Source: Rhytidiadelphus loreus
Lineage: Eukaryota > Streptophyta > Bryopsida > Hypnales > Hylocomiaceae
Assembly (NCBI GenBank): GCA_947034895.1
Contig: OX344765.1
Location: forward strand, 439,001 to 503,000
Direction: 5' to 3'
DNA length: 64,000 nt
The notes beneath the pieces are model-generated. The model saw only the letters and a program-made list of their open reading frames with translations, was not told the origin of the DNA and searched no databases. The translations under genes were made by a program, and so were the position numbers. Shown piece by piece: positions 60,893 through 64,000 of this stretch (position 1 is its first letter; each line of letters opens with the position of its first letter).

Positions 60893-62300
60893 CTTAAGGA
60901 GGTACCTGATTCATTTGGGGGCCTCCAAAATTTGGATAACTTGAATCTTCAAGGATGTGCCATCGGAAGCCTACCCCAATCTTTTAGAATGTTGAGCAAG
61001 TTGAAAGTGTTGAATCTTGCATAGTGTGGTGAGCTTGAGGAGCTACCACATTCATTTGGAAACCTCCAAAATTTGAAGAATTTGGATCTTTTCGGAAGTG
61101 CAATCGGAAGCTTACCCCAATCTTTTGGAACGTTGAGCAAGTTGAAAGAATTAAATCTTGCCTATTGTAGTTAGCTTAAGGAGGTACCTGATTCATTTGG
61201 GGGCCTCCAAAATTTGGATAACTTGTATGTCTTAGGAAGTGCAATCAATTGTCTACCTAAATCTATTTGAATGTTGAGCAAGTTGAAAGTGTTGAATCTT
61301 GCATGTTGTGGTTAGCTCGAGGAGCTATTAGATTCATTTGGAGGCCTCCAAAATTTGGAAGACTTAAATCTTCAAGAAAGTGGAATAAAAAATCTATCCA
61401 AATCTTTTGGGACATTGAACATGTTGTAAGTGTTGAATCATGCATGGTGTCGTCAACTCAAGGAGCTACCAAATGAATTAGAAAGCATCTAAAAATTTGA
61501 AATCTTGAAGCTTCAAGGAAGTGCAATTGGAAGTTTGCCCTAAATCTTTGGGAAATGGGAATGTTGAGCAAGTTGAAAGAGTTGAATCTTGCATGTTGTA
61601 GTAAGCTTGAGGAGCTATTGGATTCAATTGGAGGCCTCCAAAATTTGGAAAACTTGAATCTTCAAGGAAGCGCAATCAAATGACTACTCAAATCTTTTGG
61701 GACACTAAGCAAGTTGAAACTTATGAATTTGCATGGTGTTGTATGCTAGGAGAACTACCGGATTCATCGGAAGTCCTTCCAAATTTGGAAAACTTGAATC
61801 TTGGAACAAGTGGATTCTAAGGTTTATTCCAATCTTTGGAAAAATTGATCAAGTTGAAAGTGTTGAATCTTGCTAATTGTGGTAATCTCAAAGAGCTACC
61901 AGATTCATTTAGGGGCTTCCAAAATTTGGAAGACTTAGATCTTTTAGAAAGTACAATCGGATATTTGACTAAATCTTTTGGGATGTTGAGCAAATTGAAA
62001 GTGTTCACACGAGTGTTGAATCTTGCCAATTGTGGTTGGGTCAAGGATCTACTAGATTCATTTGGAGGCCTCTAGAATTTGAAAATTCAAGACCTTAGAG
62101 AATGTAGAATCCAATGTGTACCTCAATGTCTCAATTTTTTTTTAATCTTGAGTATTTGGAAGTTTTGAAGTGAGCTCATAGGGTTACCAAGTTTGTTTTG
62201 AGACCTCCAAAATTTGACTCACTTGGATTTCATTTGTAGTGGAATCCAAAATCAATTGAACCCTTTGGAACATTTAACAACTTGGTAGTTTGGGTTTTTA
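60893..62300 (+). pseudogene. Decayed downstream extension of the LRR array
   Basis: The same 141-bp units continue in the original frame after the TAG at 60890-60892 (VPDSFGGLQNLDNLNLQG and so on), but with further stops, for example near 61022 and at 61172-61174, and frameshifts from about 61500. The stretch 61836-62075 is again open for 79 codons. The units become steadily more diverged towards 62300. This was coding sequence of a longer LRR domain, or repeats that expanded after the stop arose. No post-LRR domain is visible. Confidence 0.8.
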
Positions 62301-63641
62301 ATAAGGATCAGTTGCACATCTAGAAAGTGTATTGTCTAGTGATGTTGAAGTATGCTTGGAAGCTGACTTGACAATTCAGTGGAACAAGAGAGAGATATCT
62401 TGGTGGAACCAAACATGACTTTCACATGGTTTCCCATTGAATATTTTCCAATTGATTGTTGATGAGGTAATGGATTGTTGTACTTGGCAACCTATTATTT
62501 TGACTTACATCCAATTTCCAAGTGTTATTGATTTGTCTATAGTTGACATTACATATTTGCATTCCTAGTGTGCTTTTATTTGCTTCTGAGTGGAATTTTC
62601 TCAGCGTTCATTTCATATATAATGCAAGATTGAAATCACAGGACAAAAGTGTATTGCTACTCTCTCAAATGCTACCATCACTTAGACTTGATTAGTCCTT
62701 TTTTAGAAGGGGTCCAAGCATGATACAAGTATCTAAAAGGAATGTCTCACTAAAACTTTCTCATATGAATGATGAAAAATTCATGAAATTTTTATTTTAT
62801 TCCATCTTAAATAACATTGAGAAAGAAAAATTAAACAATTTTGAATTCAATTTCATTCCTTTGTTTTCAAATTTGGAATTGTCATAATTCTAGATTTGAA
62901 GCAAAAGGAACAACTCAAAATACCAAATTATACCAAATTAGTTTATAAACATGAAGTTTAGTTAAAACAATGATTGAGTCATATCTATGTTTCATTTTGA
63001 CTCTTAATTTGATGTAATACTATATTATTCTTATTCACAAGAACTTTCAAAAATATTCCTTGATCAATAAAAAGACATGTGAAAGCATGTAATGTTTTTA
63101 AAGTCAAGATAATATGAATCTTTATTAATTGTTCTATAAATTTGGTGCAAATCTTAAAAATTCTTTGAAAAAGAATTTTAAAGCCTCCATTCATTTCTAA
63201 TAGAATTAACCATTTCAACTCCAAAGAATAAGTAAGTATCCATTTGTTTTTATACATTGTTTTGAATGACCACATTAACTAATACTCCATATAAAACAAT
63301 TAGATTATTAGCCTCTTGTCTTTTTAAGTATATTTGTAAGTTTTTAGTTAGTAAACTTTTGGGGATTGCATTGAGGCAATTCAAGCACATTCTAGCCTAG
63401 ATTCTAGCGACACTCTTCATTATATTTAGTGTTGCTTCTAAAAGCAAATTATATTATACTATATCTTTTCATTGAAAAAAATTTAAATTAAATTTTTTTC
63501 TTTATGATAATTTAACAACATGGTTTGTCCTTGAGCTATCTTAGTGAGTAAAAAATTACAAGTTTAAGAAAAACATGCAATTCACAATATAACAATGCTA
63601 GCTTATGAGCATAAAAATTCAAGCTTAGGAGCTTTGAACAT
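62301..63641. other. AT-rich DNA downstream of the TNL
   Basis: No gene or element ends are seen; the minus-strand open frame near 62985-63275 lacks any recognisable motif. Confidence 0.45.
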
Positions 63642-64000
63642 ATGTATAAGTAGATACTTCTCAACCATTGAAGGTGCTTTCAATATATAAGCACCTCTAA
63701 TATAGATAATTATAATATAGATATATTATAATCATGAAAGTTTTTTATAATATAGACATCTATAACATAGGTGTACATACTCTTACACTTATTTGCTCAT
63801 GATTCTTGGCTCACATAATAGCAACCATGGTTTACAATACCATTCTTTTAAAAACAATATTAAATAGAATGAAGAATGTCGGCTGAAAGATAATCTACAA
63901 TTAGATATTTCATCCTCACAATCTCTTATAATATATTGAGCATGAAAAGTTAGGTTTCCTTTAGATATTGCATACCTTCAATCCATCATATTCTCAACAC
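63642..64000 (+). repeat. Dispersed repeat, direct copy of 42533-42893, cut by window end
   Basis: It aligns in the same orientation with 42533-42893 over its whole length and runs off the right edge of the window. Differences are scattered substitutions and small indels, so the copies are moderately diverged. Confidence 0.88.

Noticed and set aside
1..64000. tRNA, rRNA or other structured RNA genes, and CRISPR arrays
   Set aside because: No B-box-like GGTTCGANNCC with a cloverleaf context, no rRNA core sequence, and no regularly spaced identical repeats with unique spacers; the tandem repeats seen are duplications or transposon subterminal arrays.

Overview
This window reads as nuclear DNA of a land plant. 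The evidence is a plant-type catalase split by GT-AG introns, a TIR-NBS-LRR immune receptor gene, a plant L1-type LINE and several families of CACTA, hAT-like and other inverted-repeat elements. The TIR and LRR style resembles mosses or other seedless plants, but the species cannot be fixed from sequence alone. Only two protein genes can be modelled with confidence. The rest is mostly AT-rich and built from nested, decayed transposable elements.

Layout. 1-5100: AT-rich repeats, including a TTAA-bounded element (2186-3097) and a CATTAG-type MITE (4169-4443). 5100-11050: a distinctly GC-richer island holding the catalase gene on the minus strand (11 exons, 5586-10260, 492 residues) and its promoter. 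11051-14774: diverged repeats; 13495-14205 is an inverted copy of the first 720 bases. 14775-22730: one LINE insertion on the minus strand with a poly(A) tail and a 16-bp target-site duplication, its ORFs broken by stops and interrupted by a 952-bp CACTA element. 22731-25692: purine-rich and degenerate GACAGACCCC-type repeats. 25693-28055: a second CACTA element (TSD CTC) carrying a nested 236-bp CACTA hairpin (TSD TAT). 28056-45480: AT-rich DNA with MITEs, foldbacks and TTAA-bounded elements, including a hAT-like MITE inserted inside another MITE whose paralogue keeps the empty site. 45490-46430: an unidentified coding-like relic. 46431-57537: more TTAA-bounded elements, a small GC-rich block and featureless AT-rich DNA. 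57538-60892: the TIR-NBS-LRR gene on the plus strand (4 exons, 935 residues), followed by a decayed extension of its LRR array to about 62300. The window ends in a dispersed repeat also present at 42533-42893.

The catalase would remove hydrogen peroxide in peroxisomes and the TNL would act in intracellular pathogen recognition. Nothing suggests they share a pathway. The most informative content is the insertion history: several insertions can be ordered because target-site duplications and paralogous empty sites are both visible. A second highlight is the exact 141-bp LRR repeat array, in which a stop codon has itself been duplicated.
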